64,000 nt of DNA from Rhodothermales bacterium (lineage in GTDB: Bacteria > Bacteroidota > Rhodothermia > Rhodothermales > VXPQ01), in contig JAJDWX010000030.1 of the NCBI GenBank assembly GCA_022825385.1, positions 78,555-142,554 of the forward strand, in the 5' to 3' direction. This document shows, one piece after another, positions 18,103 to 27,439 of the stretch. Each line of letters starts with the position of its first letter. Positions within the stretch are counted from its first letter, which is position 1. The position numbers were made by a program, and so were the translations under genes. The notes under the pieces are model-generated. The model saw nothing but the letters and a program-made list of their open reading frames with translations, was not told the DNA's origin and made no database searches.

Positions 18103-18113
18103 AGAGGATCGAT

Positions 18114-21100
18114 ATGAAACTGGAAGATATCCGGGCCGGGCTTGTCCTGAACGGGGTCGCGCCGAACGAACCGGTTACGGCGCTGCATGTCGAGCCGCAC
18201 GGATCGGAAGCGTTGACGCTCGTCTATCGAACGGCCTCGGGCAACGTCGATAATACGCTGCTGTATCGGGACAGCGAGGCGGGGCTTCAGGTCGTCGAGC
18301 AAGGCCGTCCCTGGAGTTTCGAAGCGGACGGAGCCTTGTTCCGCCTGGCGTCCGAAGCGCAGCGCATTCGCCTGGCCTGCCTTTTCGATTCGATGCTGGC
18401 GGTGCACACGTCCCGCGTGGAGCCGCTCCCCCATCAGATTACGGCGGTCTACGAATCCATGCTGCCCCGGCAGCCGCTGCGGTTCCTCTTGGCCGACGAT
18501 CCGGGCGCCGGAAAAACGATCATGGCGGGGCTGCTGATCCGGGAACTGATCGCCCGCGGCGACCTGGAGCGGTGCCTGATCGTCTGTCCGGGAAGCCTGG
18601 TGGAACAATGGCAGGGCGAATTGCACGACCGGTTCCAGCTGCCTTTCGAAATCCTGACCCGCGACAAGGCCGAGGCGAGCCGGACAGGCAACTGGTTTCT
18701 GGAGAACGACCTGGCCATCGCCCGGCTCGACATGCTGGCGCGCAGCGAAGACGACCTGCTCCCGAAACTCGGCGCGAAGGATTGCCGATGGGACCTGGTG
18801 GTGTGCGACGAAGCCCACAAAATGTCCGCCTCGTTTTCGGGCGGCGAAATCAAATACACGAAACGCTACAAACTGGGACAATTGCTGTCCGCCGCGACGC
18901 GGCACTTCCTGCTCATGTCGGCCACGCCGCACAACGGCAAGGACGAGGATTTTCAACTTTTCCTGGGCCTGCTGGACGAAGACCGGTTCGCCGGGCGCTT
19001 TCGGGAAGGAACGCACAAGGCAGACGCATCCGACCTGATGCGGCGCATGGTGAAGGAAAAACTCCTGAAGATGGACGGCGCCCCCCTGTTCCCCGAACGC
19101 ATCGCCCATACGCTTCCTTACAAACTGTCTCCGCAGGAAGCAGCGCTCTATGAAGCAGTAACCCGCTACGTCCGCGAGGAGTTCAACCGGGCCGAGCGGC
19201 AGGCGAGCGGCAAGCGGCGCACCGTAGGATTCGCCCTCACCATTCTGCAACGGCGGCTGGCTTCGTCCCCCGCGGCCATTCGGCGATCCTTGCAGCGACG
19301 ACGCGAAAAACTGGAAGAACGCCTGCAGGATATCGAACGGGGCGTACAGGCCCCCGCCTCCGCTTCCCACCCTTCCCTCGCCTCCCTGTCCGAAGAAGCC
19401 TGGCGCGAAACGATGGAGGACGCGCCGGACGATGAGGTCAAGCAACTCGAAGAAGAAATCCTTGGACTCGGCACAGCGGCGCAAAACGTCGAGGAGTTGC
19501 AAACCGAAATCGTCATGCTCAAGGACCTGGAGGAGCGCGCAACCCGGGTCGCGCGAAGCGGCGAGGATATGAAGTGGCGCGAACTCTCCGGCCTCCTTCA
19601 GAAAATTCGGGTGGGGACGCTGCCGAGCGGGGGCAACGCGGGGGACGACGCAGGCATGGGGGCGCCCGGCGCGCCCGACGCGACGGCTCCCGGAAAAAAG
19701 ATTATCGTTTTCACCGAACACCTCGACACGCTGCATTATCTCCGGCGGCGCATCGCCACGCTGTTCGGACGCGAAGAAGCCATTGTCTGCATTCACGGAG
19801 GCATGAAACGCGAAGAACGGCTTGGGGCGCAGGAAGCCTTCCTGCACGACCCGAAGGCGCTGGCGCTGCTTGCGACGGACGCCGCCGGAGAGGGCATTAA
19901 CCTGCAACGGGCGCACCTGATGGTGAATTACGACTTGCCCTGGAACCCCAACCGGCTGGAGCAACGCTTCGGGCGCATCCACCGGATCGGGCAATCGGAG
20001 GTATGTCATCTGTGGAATCTGGTGGCCGCCGATACGCGCGAAGGCGACGTATACCAAACCCTGCTCGCCAAACTGGACACGGCGCGAGAAGCCCTCGGCG
20101 GGCAGGTGTTCGACGTGCTTGGTCGGCTGCATTTTGGCGGAAAATCCCTGAGCGACCTGCTGATCGAGGCCGTCCGGTACGGAGAGCGCCCGGACATCCG
20201 CAAGCGGCAAACCACGGCGATCGACCAGGCGCTCGACCGCGAGCGAATCCGGGACTTGCTGGAAGACCATGCGCTGGCCCCCGCCGCGATGGACGACCGG
20301 GAAGTGCGCCGCATCAGCGCAGACATGGAGCGGGCCGAAGTGCGCCGCCTGCAACCCCATTTCGTCAAGGCATTCTTCGAAGAAGCGTTCGAGCGGTTCG
20401 GCGGCGCGATGAAAGAGCGCGAACCAAAACGATACCAGATTCCCCGCGTACCCCGCGACGTCCGGCGACGCAATCCCCGCACCGGCGTCGGCAAGCCCGT
20501 GGCCCCGGCATACGAGCGCATCGCGTTCGACAAATCCCTTGCGGAGATACCAGGAAAACTCCCGGCGGCCTTTGTTTGCCCGGGCCATCCGCTGCTTGAC
20601 GCCGTCGTCGACCTGACGCTCGAACGCTACGGAGGCTTGCTCAAACAGGGGGCCGTGCTCGTGGACGAAAACGACGACGGCCTTGAGCCCCGCCTGCTGT
20701 TTTACCTGGAGCACGCCATTCGCAACCAGGGCCTCGACCGGACGGGCGCGTATCGAACGATCTCGAAACGCATGCTCCATGTGGAAATGGACGCCCGCGG
20801 ACGCCCCCTGAACATGGGCTACGCGCCATATCTGGACTATCGCCCCCTCGCCGAAGACGAACCTTCATGGCGACGCATTCTGGACCGACCGGAATGCGCA
20901 TGGCTCCAGGACAATCCGGAGGAAAAAGCGATAACCTATGCAATCCGGGAAATCGTTCCGGGGCATCTGGAGGAAATCCGGGAGGCCCGCCTTGCGCTGA
21001 TTGCAAAAACGCGGGCGGCAGTGCAGGATCGGCTTACCAAGGAAATAGCGCACTGGGACCGCCGCGCCGAAGAGCTCAAGGCGCAGGAGCAAGCCGGAAA

Positions 21101-21695
21101 ACAGGGCGCCCGGCTCAATTCGGGAGAAGCCCGCCGCCGGGCGGACGATATGCGGGCGCGGCTCGACAGGCGAGTTGAGGAGCTGAACCTGGAGGCGGTC
21201 ATCTCGCCGCTTCCGCCCATCGTTCGGGGCGGCGTACTCGTCGCGCCAAAGGGCTTGCTGGACCGGATGCAGGGCCGCGCGACCGAAACGAGCGATCCAA
21301 AGCAAGACAAGATGGCCATTGCCGCGAAGGGCCGCGAGATCGTCATGGATATCGAACGGAAGAAAGGCTACGACCCAACCGACCGGGAATTCGACAAACT
21401 CGGCTACGATATCGAGAGTCGCATGCCGGATACGGGGCAGCTCCGGTTCATCGAGGTAAAGGCGCGGGAAGCGCAGGCCGACACGATCACCGTTACCCGA
21501 AACGAAATTCTGTATTCCCGAAACAAGCCGGATCGGTATATCCTGGCCCTCGTGCTGTACGAAGGCGACATCGGAAGCGGCGCGCATACGGTGCATTACG
21601 TCCGGCGGCCCTTCGAACGGGACCCGGACAGCAACGCATGCAGCGTGAATTACTCCATGGCGGCCCTCCTCGCGCTGGGGGAAAAGGTTTCGTAG
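18114..21695 (+). CDS. SNF2-family helicase with C-terminal DUF3883
   Basis: 1193 residues from the ATG at 18114, preceded by AGAGG seven bases upstream. Walker A DDPGAGKTIMAGLL (residue ~130), DEAH box CDEAHKM (~232), and helicase motifs V/VI TDAAGEGINLQRAHLMVNYD and QRFGRIHRIGQ (~588-625). The C-terminal ~120 residues (nt ~21320-21610) are a DUF3883 domain with FIEVKAR, a PD-(D/E)xK-like nuclease core. This helicase type (COG0553) is the DNA translocase of DISARM- and type III BREX-related defence clusters. Together with the DUF1156 methylase (24153) and DUF499 ATPase (30199) it forms the core of the island. Confidence 0.9.
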   Translation: MKLEDIRAGLVLNGVAPNEPVTALHVEPHGSEALTLVYRTASGNVDNTLLYRDSEAGLQVVEQGRPWSFEADGALFRLASEAQRIRLACLFDSMLAVHTSRVEPLPHQITAVYESMLPRQPLRFLLADDPGAGKTIMAGLLIRELIARGDLERCLIVCPGSLVEQWQGELHDRFQLPFEILTRDKAEASRTGNWFLENDLAIARLDMLARSEDDLLPKLGAKDCRWDLVVCDEAHKMSASFSGGEIKYTKRYKLGQLLSAATRHFLLMSATPHNGKDEDFQLFLGLLDEDRFAGRFREGTHKADASDLMRRMVKEKLLKMDGAPLFPERIAHTLPYKLSPQEAALYEAVTRYVREEFNRAERQASGKRRTVGFALTILQRRLASSPAAIRRSLQRRREKLEERLQDIERGVQAPASASHPSLASLSEEAWRETMEDAPDDEVKQLEEEILGLGTAAQNVEELQTEIVMLKDLEERATRVARSGEDMKWRELSGLLQKIRVGTLPSGGNAGDDAGMGAPGAPDATAPGKKIIVFTEHLDTLHYLRRRIATLFGREEAIVCIHGGMKREERLGAQEAFLHDPKALALLATDAAGEGINLQRAHLMVNYDLPWNPNRLEQRFGRIHRIGQSEVCHLWNLVAADTREGDVYQTLLAKLDTAREALGGQVFDVLGRLHFGGKSLSDLLIEAVRYGERPDIRKRQTTAIDQALDRERIRDLLEDHALAPAAMDDREVRRISADMERAEVRRLQPHFVKAFFEEAFERFGGAMKEREPKRYQIPRVPRDVRRRNPRTGVGKPVAPAYERIAFDKSLAEIPGKLPAAFVCPGHPLLDAVVDLTLERYGGLLKQGAVLVDENDDGLEPRLLFYLEHAIRNQGLDRTGAYRTISKRMLHVEMDARGRPLNMGYAPYLDYRPLAEDEPSWRRILDRPECAWLQDNPEEKAITYAIREIVPGHLEEIREARLALIAKTRAAVQDRLTKEIAHWDRRAEELKAQEQAGKQGARLNSGEARRRADDMRARLDRRVEELNLEAVISPLPPIVRGGVLVAPKGLLDRMQGRATETSDPKQDKMAIAAKGREIVMDIERKKGYDPTDREFDKLGYDIESRMPDTGQLRFIEVKAREAQADTITVTRNEILYSRNKPDRYILALVLYEGDIGSGAHTVHYVRRPFERDPDSNACSVNYSMAALLALGEKVS

Positions 21696-21700
21696 GGGCA

Positions 21701-21751
21701 TTTTGTCAAGGGATTTGTCAAGGGAAATTTCAAGCGTTTTGTCAAGCAGGG
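21701..21751 (+). repeat. Short TTTGTCAAG direct repeats
   Basis: Four to five copies of a 12-base unit based on TTTTGTCAAGGG (clear at 21701, 21713 and 21737, degenerate at 21726) lie between the helicase stop and the next start codon. They could be binding sites or a remnant of coding repeats. Confidence 0.5.
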
Positions 21752-21760
21752 AAAGCGGCT

Positions 21761-22129
21761 ATGGCGTATGGAGACGCGGCGGGGAACCCGGAAGTCCGCG
21801 CCATGGACATAACCGAGGAAGTTACCGGGGAAGTCACCGAGGAAGTCGCCGGGGAAGTCACCGAGGAAGTTACACGGGTCGCTCCTGTAGATCGCTTGTT
21901 GCAGGAGATGTCTGGCGAAATGACCCGGCGACAAATCCAGGACGCCGTAGGCATAAAGCACGAGAATCATTTCCGAAAGGCGTACCTCGTTCCTGCGCTC
22001 CAGGCGGGCTGGATCGAAATGACCATCCCGGACAAGCCGCGCAGCAGCAAGCAGCGATATCGGCTCACGCCCGCCGGCGCCGAGCGGCGGAAACAGGGGA
22101 GAAAAAACAGGACGAACCCGGCCGGTTAA
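21761..22129 (+). CDS. Orphan winged-helix protein with VTEE repeats
   Basis: 122 residues from the ATG at 21761 (AGGGAAAG upstream). An acidic repeat region (alternating EVTGE/EVTEE, nt 21809-21876, 12-base units) is followed by a winged-helix-like domain MTRRQIQDAVGIKHENHFRKAYL…IEMTIPDKPRS. This module normally sits at the C-terminus of large AlbA-type ATP-binding or Fic-family regulators. Here it stands alone, so it is either a free DNA-binding protein or the 3' remnant of such a gene. A truncated AlbA-type ATPase lacking this domain lies at 29252-30058. Confidence 0.55.
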   Translation: MAYGDAAGNPEVRAMDITEEVTGEVTEEVAGEVTEEVTRVAPVDRLLQEMSGEMTRRQIQDAVGIKHENHFRKAYLVPALQAGWIEMTIPDKPRSSKQRYRLTPAGAERRKQGRKNRTNPAG

Positions 22130-22183
22130 AAAACTTAGGCGGCGAAATTTCGAACCTTACTTATTTAACCGGGCTGTTTTTTG
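22122..22183 (+). terminator. Rho-independent terminator
   Basis: CCGGTTAAA (22122-22130) pairs perfectly with TTTAACCGG (22164-22172), followed by GCTGTTTTTT. It covers the stop codon of the winged-helix gene and would end the HD-helicase-wHTH transcript, separating it from the GHKL-STAS-PIN-methylase unit. The loop is long (33 bases). Confidence 0.55.
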
Positions 22184-22320
22184 GCTATTCTCAAGAGGAT
22201 TCGGGCCTGCACGGGGAAGCGGGGTGCTTCGTGCGAAGAACAGGCGAAAAGGGGACAAAAAGCAACGCCCCTTTCGGGGCGACGGGCCGAAGATGCTATC
22301 TCCGGCAGGGTTATATGGCA

Positions 22321-22336
22321 ATAATAACGTATTATC
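22321..22336. promoter_or_regulatory. A+T-rich palindrome before the GHKL gene
   Basis: ATAATA and TATTAT flank a 3-base spacer in a locally A+T-rich stretch 45 bases upstream of the preferred start codon at 22381. It fits a promoter/operator for the second transcription unit of the island and argues against the alternative upstream start at 22315. Confidence 0.35.
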
Positions 22337-22380
22337 GGGAGATAATTAGCGCAAAAGCCGTTTCCGATGCTGGGACCGCA

Positions 22381-23259
22381 ATGATTTACCACCTGCCGAC
22401 CGTAAGGAGCAACCGACAAGGCTTCGAGTGCCTCGGGGAACTCGCCAAGGCCACCAAGGGTCTATTTGCCGACCGGCTCGAACTCGACATGTCCCGGGTT
22501 TCGTTTTTAGACGCCAACATGGCCGCCCCTCTGGGGGCAGTGCTTACCCGGGCTACCGACGAATTCAATATTGTAGAAATCGTCGCTGTTCCTCGCGGAG
22601 TGGAACGCGTCCTCTGTAAAAACGAGTTTCTAACCGGTTTTGGGTACGATTCGCTCGAGGATACCAATAATACGACAATGCCTTTTCGTCGCTTGCGCCT
22701 CAGGGACGAAGGCGCGTTCGAAAAATACATCCATTGGGAAATGAGCGGTAAAGGCATCCCGAAAATGTCCAAGAGGGCAAGTTGGATATTCAAGAAAAAA
22801 GTTTTTGAGGTCTATCAGAATGCCGTCGTTCATTCCGAATCGGAACTCGGCGTTTTCGTCTGCGGTCAATTCTTCCCGCAACAGCATCGCCTCGACTTCA
22901 CCCTCGCCGACGCGGGTATCGGAATCCGCGATGCCGTCCGCCGCTATTTCAATGACTCCCGCATCGGTTCTGTCCCGGCTCTCAAGTGGGCGCTCAAGCC
23001 ATATCACACGACGAAACGCGGCCCCCACCCCGGCGGACTGGGCCTTGATTTCCTTCAAAGATTCGCCCGCCTCAATGGAGGCAAGATTCAAATCGCTTCC
23101 CGATTCGGTTTTTACGAATTTCACGACGGCAACGAAACCTTTGCGAAGATGGCGACAGACTTCCCCGGAACGGCCGTAACGATTGAGATCAATACGAGGG
23201 ACGATAGCGTATATTACCTGGAAAGCGAGATCAACGCAAACGACCTTTTTAAGCCATGA
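22381..23259 (+). CDS. GHKL ATPase with N-terminal STAS-like domain
   Basis: 292 residues from the ATG at 22381; an in-frame ATG at 22315 is possible. The first ~100 residues (LELDMSRVSFLDANMAAPLGAVL) look like a STAS-type fold. The rest is a histidine-kinase-like GHKL ATPase: N box VFEVYQNAVVHSES (nt ~22802), G1 LADAGIGI (~22905), G2 GGLGLDF (~23032). There is no phospho-accepting His domain or membrane segment, so it is not a sensor kinase. It may be a nucleotide-dependent switch, as in the SpoIIAB/RsbW anti-sigma type. Its stop overlaps the next start (ATGA at 23256-23259). Confidence 0.8.
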   Translation: MIYHLPTVRSNRQGFECLGELAKATKGLFADRLELDMSRVSFLDANMAAPLGAVLTRATDEFNIVEIVAVPRGVERVLCKNEFLTGFGYDSLEDTNNTTMPFRRLRLRDEGAFEKYIHWEMSGKGIPKMSKRASWIFKKKVFEVYQNAVVHSESELGVFVCGQFFPQQHRLDFTLADAGIGIRDAVRRYFNDSRIGSVPALKWALKPYHTTKRGPHPGGLGLDFLQRFARLNGGKIQIASRFGFYEFHDGNETFAKMATDFPGTAVTIEINTRDDSVYYLESEINANDLFKP

Positions 23260-23615
23260 ATCAACCTGTCACGGTCCGAGTATTCGACATCGTCGGCGGC
23301 CCCCTCTGCGTATCCGCCAACGACGGTCAGCTTCTGCACGACAAGATCGCTCCGCTTTTGAAAGCAGGAATGCCGGTTGTCCTTTCTTTTGGGCGGGTGG
23401 AAATCCTTATCTCTGCGTTTCTGAACGCGGCGATAGGCCAACTATACGGCGATCTTTCCGAGAATCGCATCCGCGATTTGCTGTCCGTTCGCGATTTGGC
23501 CACGGACGACCTCGACATGCTTGAGCATGTCGTCGAAAACGCCAAGCGGTATTTCAGCCGGCCTGAGGATTTTGACCGGGCATGGCGCGAGGAACTGGGA
23601 GATGAAGAAGAATAA
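23256..23615 (+). CDS. STAS-like DUF4325 protein
   Basis: 119 residues. VRVFDIVGGPLCVSANDGQLLHDKI and VVLSFGRVEILISAFLNAAIGQLYG match the DUF4325 STAS-like family. Such proteins are often encoded beside GHKL ATPases and are thought to act as partner or antagonist proteins. It overlaps the upstream ATPase by 4 bases and the downstream PIN gene by 14 bases, so the three proteins are likely made in fixed proportion. Confidence 0.78.
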   Translation: MNQPVTVRVFDIVGGPLCVSANDGQLLHDKIAPLLKAGMPVVLSFGRVEILISAFLNAAIGQLYGDLSENRIRDLLSVRDLATDDLDMLEHVVENAKRYFSRPEDFDRAWREELGDEEE

Positions 23616-24156
23616 GGCGCATCGTCTGACGGCCTATTCGTTCAGCAAGAGCGAAACGTTCTTGCTTGACGCCAACGTATGGCTCTACCTGTATCCACCG
23701 CCATCTGGAAGGAAACGTCCTTTCGTGCAACAATACAGCGATGGCCTGAAGTCCATGCGTATTGCTGGCGCACAATTGATCATGGACGTTATGGTGCTCA
23801 GTGAGTACCTGAATACCTATGCTCGCATTGAATGGAGGGCGCTGCATCAGACTCGGTATCCTCAATTTAAATCATTCCGCAAATCAGCGGCTTTCAAAAC
23901 GGTTGGCAACGGCGCAGCCTCTTCCGTACGCTCCATGCTCAAGCTCTGCACCTGTCGCGACCACCCTTTTGCTGGGGTCGATATCAAACAAGTACTGGAT
24001 GGTTTCGCAGCGGGAACAACTGACTTCAACGATAGCCTGCTTGCCGAAACGTGCCGACGCCATGGCTGGAAACTGGTTACGAATGATAGCGACTTTACTT
24101 TCGGCGGCATTGAGGTTCTGACGACAAACCCGAAACTTCTGGCCGCTTGCCCATGA
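23602..24156 (+). CDS. PIN-domain nuclease
   Basis: 184 residues from the ATG at 23602, preceded by GGGAG. The PIN acidic set is visible: [11 protein letters not shown] (Asp), [11 protein letters not shown] (Glu), [12 protein letters not shown] (Asp) and LVTNDSDF (Asp). PIN domains are Mg-dependent ribonucleases and common toxins. No standard antitoxin (VapB, PHD) is adjacent; instead it follows a GHKL ATPase and a STAS-like protein and overlaps the DNA methylase by ATGA (24153-24156). The likely control is through those partners. Confidence 0.85.
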   Translation: MKKNKAHRLTAYSFSKSETFLLDANVWLYLYPPPSGRKRPFVQQYSDGLKSMRIAGAQLIMDVMVLSEYLNTYARIEWRALHQTRYPQFKSFRKSAAFKTVGNGAASSVRSMLKLCTCRDHPFAGVDIKQVLDGFAAGTTDFNDSLLAETCRRHGWKLVTNDSDFTFGGIEVLTTNPKLLAACP

Positions 24157-27100
24157 CAGCGCCCCCCAAAAAACTCATCGAAGTAGCCCTGCCGCTGGAC
24201 GCGATCAACAAGGCGTCGGCGCGGGAGAAATCCATTCGGCACGGGCATCCGAGTACGCTGCATTTGTGGTGGGCGCGGCGGCCCCTTGCGGCGGCGCGGG
24301 CCGTGATCTTTGCGCAGATGGCGGACGACCCGTCCGAATATGCGGACGAACTGCTTGCGGACCCGGCGACGCGGCGCAAGGCGGAGGAGGCGCTCCAAGA
24401 ACGCCTTGCGGCGTGGCAAGCAAAGCAGACGCGGACGGACGATGCGGCAGATACGGAATCGTTGGTTGGCGATGCGGCAGATACGGAATCGTTGGTTGGC
24501 GAAGCGGCAGGTACGGAACCCTCGGTTGGCGAAGCGGCAGATACCGAACCCGCGATGGGCGAGGCGGCGGGAGCGAAACCGACGCTCGAAGAGGCGGCGG
24601 CGGACGTCGAGCGGGCGCGGTTGTTCGGTCTGCTGGAGGAACTGGTTACGTGGGAGAACACGACGAACGAAGCCGTGCTTGCGCGGGCGCGGAAGGAGAT
24701 TCGGCGGAGTTGGCGGCGGACGTGCCAGCGCCATGCGGACGACGCGCCCGCCGCTACGCTTTTCGACCCGGATCGGCTGCCTGCTTTTCACGATCCCTTC
24801 GCGGGGGGGGGGGCTATTCCGCTTGAAGCGCAGCGCCTTGGACTGGAGGCCCACGCCAGCGATTTGAACCCGGTGGCAGTCTTGATCAACAAGGCGATGA
24901 TCGAGATTCCGCCGAGGTTTGCGGATCGCGCGCCGGCGAACCCGCAGGCGCGGGCGGACGGCTCGCTGCTCGGGCGGACCTGGAAAGGGGCGCAAGGGCT
25001 GGCGGAGGACGTGCGCTACTATGGCGAGTGGATGCGCGAGGAGGCGGCGCGGCGCATCGGGCACTTGTATCCGAAGGTTGAGGTTACGGCGAAGACGGTT
25101 CTTCGGCGCCCGGATTTGAAGCGGTACGAGGGACGCAAGTTGACGGTGATCGCATGGCTCTGGGCGCGGACGGTGAAGAGCCCCAATCCGGCGTTCGCGG
25201 AGGTGGAAGTGCCGCTTTGTTCGACGTTCATGCTATCTACGAAGAAGGGTAAGGAGGCGTACGTGGAGCCGGTAATAGAGGGACGCGGGTATCGTTTCGA
25301 GGCGCGGACGGGGGCGCCAGAGGATCTGGAGGCGGCGAAAAAGGGGACGAAGCTGGCGCGGGGAGCGAATTTCAAGTGTTTGATGAGCGAGATGCCGATG
25401 GCGGGAGATTATATCAAGGCGGAAGGCAAAGCCGGGCGAATGGGCGCGCGCTTGATGGCCATTGTCGCCGAGGGAGACCGCGGGCGCGTGTATCTGAGTC
25501 CAACGAAGGAGCATGAGGCGGTTGCGAGTCAAGCGACGCCGGAATGGGAGCCGGATGTAGCAATACCGCCAGATCGACGTTCAATGTTTACGCCGCTTTA
25601 CGGGCTTACCCACTTCAAGCACCTTTTCACCTCCCGCCAGTTGACCGCTTTGACGACGTTTTCGGACCTGGTGGCGGAGGCGGCGGAGCGGGCGCGGGAG
25701 GATTTTCTTGCCAGCGAAAGGGACGCGGCCGCTGCGCTCAGCGGAAAGCAGGATGGCCCGGGCGCAGGGGATGTTTCCTTTCCCGCGGGCGCTTCCCCGG
25801 CGGCGAATGCAATGCCTCCTTTCGGTTCGTACGCAGGCAATCCGCAAAGCGAGGCCAACGCACGCCCCCTGCGCGAGGGCGGCAACGGCGCAAGAGCCTA
25901 TGCCGAGGCGGTGGGGGTGTATTTGGCGTTTGCCATATCGAAAGTCGCAAATATAGGCTCATCGATTACTTCTTGGATGAATGATCGCAGTGCTTTTCGG
26001 GAGACGTTTGCCCGACAAGCGATACCAATGGTGTGGGATTACGCCGAGGCGAATCCGTTTACAAATGCTGGTGGCAGTTTAGACACAGCCCTTGAAAAAG
26101 GCTCCATGGTGATCAATGAGTTTCCCGCACTAAACGCTGGATCGGTGAAACAATTGGATGCAGCAGACCAAACAATCAGCACCGACAAAATGATTTCCAC
26201 CGATCCGCCCTACTATGACAACATTGGCTACGCAGACCTGTCCGATTTTTTCTATGTCTGGATGCGACGCTCGTTGAAATCGACATTTCCCGATCTGTTC
26301 TCTACGCTGGCCGTCCCTAAAGCCCAAGAACTGGTCGCTACGCCCTACCGGCACGGCAGCAAGGACCAAGCGGAGACCTTCTTCCTGGACGGAATGACCC
26401 ACGCGATGCGTCGCCTCACCGAACAGGCGCATCCCGCCTTTCCCGTAACCATTTACTACGCCTTCAAACAAGCGGAACGGAAGGGCAAATCGGGAACGGC
26501 CAGCACGGGCTGGGAAACCTTTCTGGATGCCGTCATTCGGTCGGGTTTCTCTGTAACAGGCACTTGGCCTGTTCGAACAGAAAGTAGTGGTCGTATTCTC
26601 GGACAGGGCACCAATGCCCTCGCCTCCTCCATCGTGCTCGTGTGCCGCCGGCGGCCCCAGGACGCTCCGCTGGGCGCCCGCCGCGAATTCAGCGACGCCT
26701 TGCGCAAGGAACTGCCCGCCGCGCTCGCCCATCTGCAATCCGGCAACATTGCCCCCGTAGACCTGGCCCAGGCCGCCATCGGACCCGGCATGGCCGTATT
26801 CACCCGCTACGCGAGGGTGCTCCACACCTCCGGCGAAACCATGACCGTACGCGAAGCGCTGGCCATGATCAACGAAGTGCTCGACGAAGCGCTCAGGGAG
26901 CAGGAAGGCGACTTCGACCGGGACAGCCGCTGGGCGCTTGCCTGGTTCGAGCAGCACGGCTTCGCCGAAGGGGCGTACGGCGCCGCCGAAACCCTTTCCA
27001 AAGCCAAGAACACGAGCATTGCGGGCATCGTGGAGGGCGGCATCCTGGTCGCGAAAGAAGGCAAGGCGCGCCTTTTGCGCCCGGACGAACTGAGCGAACG

Positions 27101-27398
27101 CTGGGACCCGCTCGCCGACGAGCGGCTCTCGGTATGGGAGGCGGCGCATCACCTGGTGCGCGCGCTGGAGACGGGCGGCGAGATGGCGGCGGCGGAGATC
27201 GTCCGTCGCCTCGGCGGCGTAAGGGACGCGGCCCGCGAACTGGCCTACCGGCTCTACGCGCTGTGCGAACGCAAAAAACGCCCGGCGGAAGCCCTCTCCT
27301 ACAACGCCCTCGTCCAAAGCTGGCCGGAAATCGCCCGCCTCGCCCGCCAGGACCCCACCGCAGAGCAAGGCGACATGTTCGGGGAAAGGGAAACATAA
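24153..27398 (+). CDS. DUF1156 adenine-specific DNA methylase (PglXI-like)
   Basis: 1081 residues. The ATG at 24153 begins [16 protein letters not shown], the usual start of DUF1156 proteins (COG1743), with [15 protein letters not shown] near residue 30. AdoMet motif I is [14 protein letters not shown] (residue ~212) and the catalytic motif IV is TDPPYYDN (residue ~683), both intact, so it should methylate adenine. The motif-I codons form an 11-G tract (24803-24813), and residues ~97-149 are 10-residue repeats. Base composition changes along the gene: G-rich to ~25.9 kb, lower G+C at 25.9-26.6 kb, C-rich after. In type III BREX the methylase (pglXI) is of this family. Confidence 0.9.
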   Translation: MTAPPKKLIEVALPLDAINKASAREKSIRHGHPSTLHLWWARRPLAAARAVIFAQMADDPSEYADELLADPATRRKAEEALQERLAAWQAKQTRTDDAADTESLVGDAADTESLVGEAAGTEPSVGEAADTEPAMGEAAGAKPTLEEAAADVERARLFGLLEELVTWENTTNEAVLARARKEIRRSWRRTCQRHADDAPAATLFDPDRLPAFHDPFAGGGAIPLEAQRLGLEAHASDLNPVAVLINKAMIEIPPRFADRAPANPQARADGSLLGRTWKGAQGLAEDVRYYGEWMREEAARRIGHLYPKVEVTAKTVLRRPDLKRYEGRKLTVIAWLWARTVKSPNPAFAEVEVPLCSTFMLSTKKGKEAYVEPVIEGRGYRFEARTGAPEDLEAAKKGTKLARGANFKCLMSEMPMAGDYIKAEGKAGRMGARLMAIVAEGDRGRVYLSPTKEHEAVASQATPEWEPDVAIPPDRRSMFTPLYGLTHFKHLFTSRQLTALTTFSDLVAEAAERAREDFLASERDAAAALSGKQDGPGAGDVSFPAGASPAANAMPPFGSYAGNPQSEANARPLREGGNGARAYAEAVGVYLAFAISKVANIGSSITSWMNDRSAFRETFARQAIPMVWDYAEANPFTNAGGSLDTALEKGSMVINEFPALNAGSVKQLDAADQTISTDKMISTDPPYYDNIGYADLSDFFYVWMRRSLKSTFPDLFSTLAVPKAQELVATPYRHGSKDQAETFFLDGMTHAMRRLTEQAHPAFPVTIYYAFKQAERKGKSGTASTGWETFLDAVIRSGFSVTGTWPVRTESSGRILGQGTNALASSIVLVCRRRPQDAPLGARREFSDALRKELPAALAHLQSGNIAPVDLAQAAIGPGMAVFTRYARVLHTSGETMTVREALAMINEVLDEALREQEGDFDRDSRWALAWFEQHGFAEGAYGAAETLSKAKNTSIAGIVEGGILVAKEGKARLLRPDELSERWDPLADERLSVWEAAHHLVRALETGGEMAAAEIVRRLGGVRDAARELAYRLYALCERKKRPAEALSYNALVQSWPEIARLARQDPTAEQGDMFGERET
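24441..24600 (+). repeat. 30-bp tandem repeat inside the methylase
   Basis: Five 30-base units plus a partial one begin at 24441, 24471, 24501, 24531, 24561 and 24591. The first two are identical and the rest diverge. Each encodes a 10-residue acidic unit of the [10 protein letters not shown] type. Changes in copy number would keep the frame and only lengthen a linker between the DUF1156 region and the catalytic core. Confidence 0.9.
24803..24813 (+). repeat. Poly-G tract (11 G) in the AdoMet motif
   Basis: Eleven consecutive G bases encode the GGG of DPFAGGG in the DNA methylase. Slipped-strand changes of one or two bases would frameshift the gene before the catalytic motif. Long G tracts are classical phase-variation switches, and the Streptomyces pglX gene is a known example. 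Confidence 0.85.
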
Positions 27399-27439
27399 TG
27401 CCCCTGTAACAATTGCATTCGGAAAGACCATCCGCCGCC

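Noticed and set aside
18066-20780. 904-codon antisense open frame
   Set aside because: It mirrors the SNF2 helicase on the opposite strand, has no recognisable domain, and is explained by the G+C-rich third positions of the real gene.
22266-22281. CGCCCC-TTTC-GGGGCG hairpin as a terminator
   Set aside because: No T-run follows on the + strand, and there is no - strand gene for it to end; left unassigned.
24441-24600. Possible CRISPR array
   Set aside because: The 30-bp units are contiguous with no spacers and lie in frame inside the methylase; no cas genes were seen.
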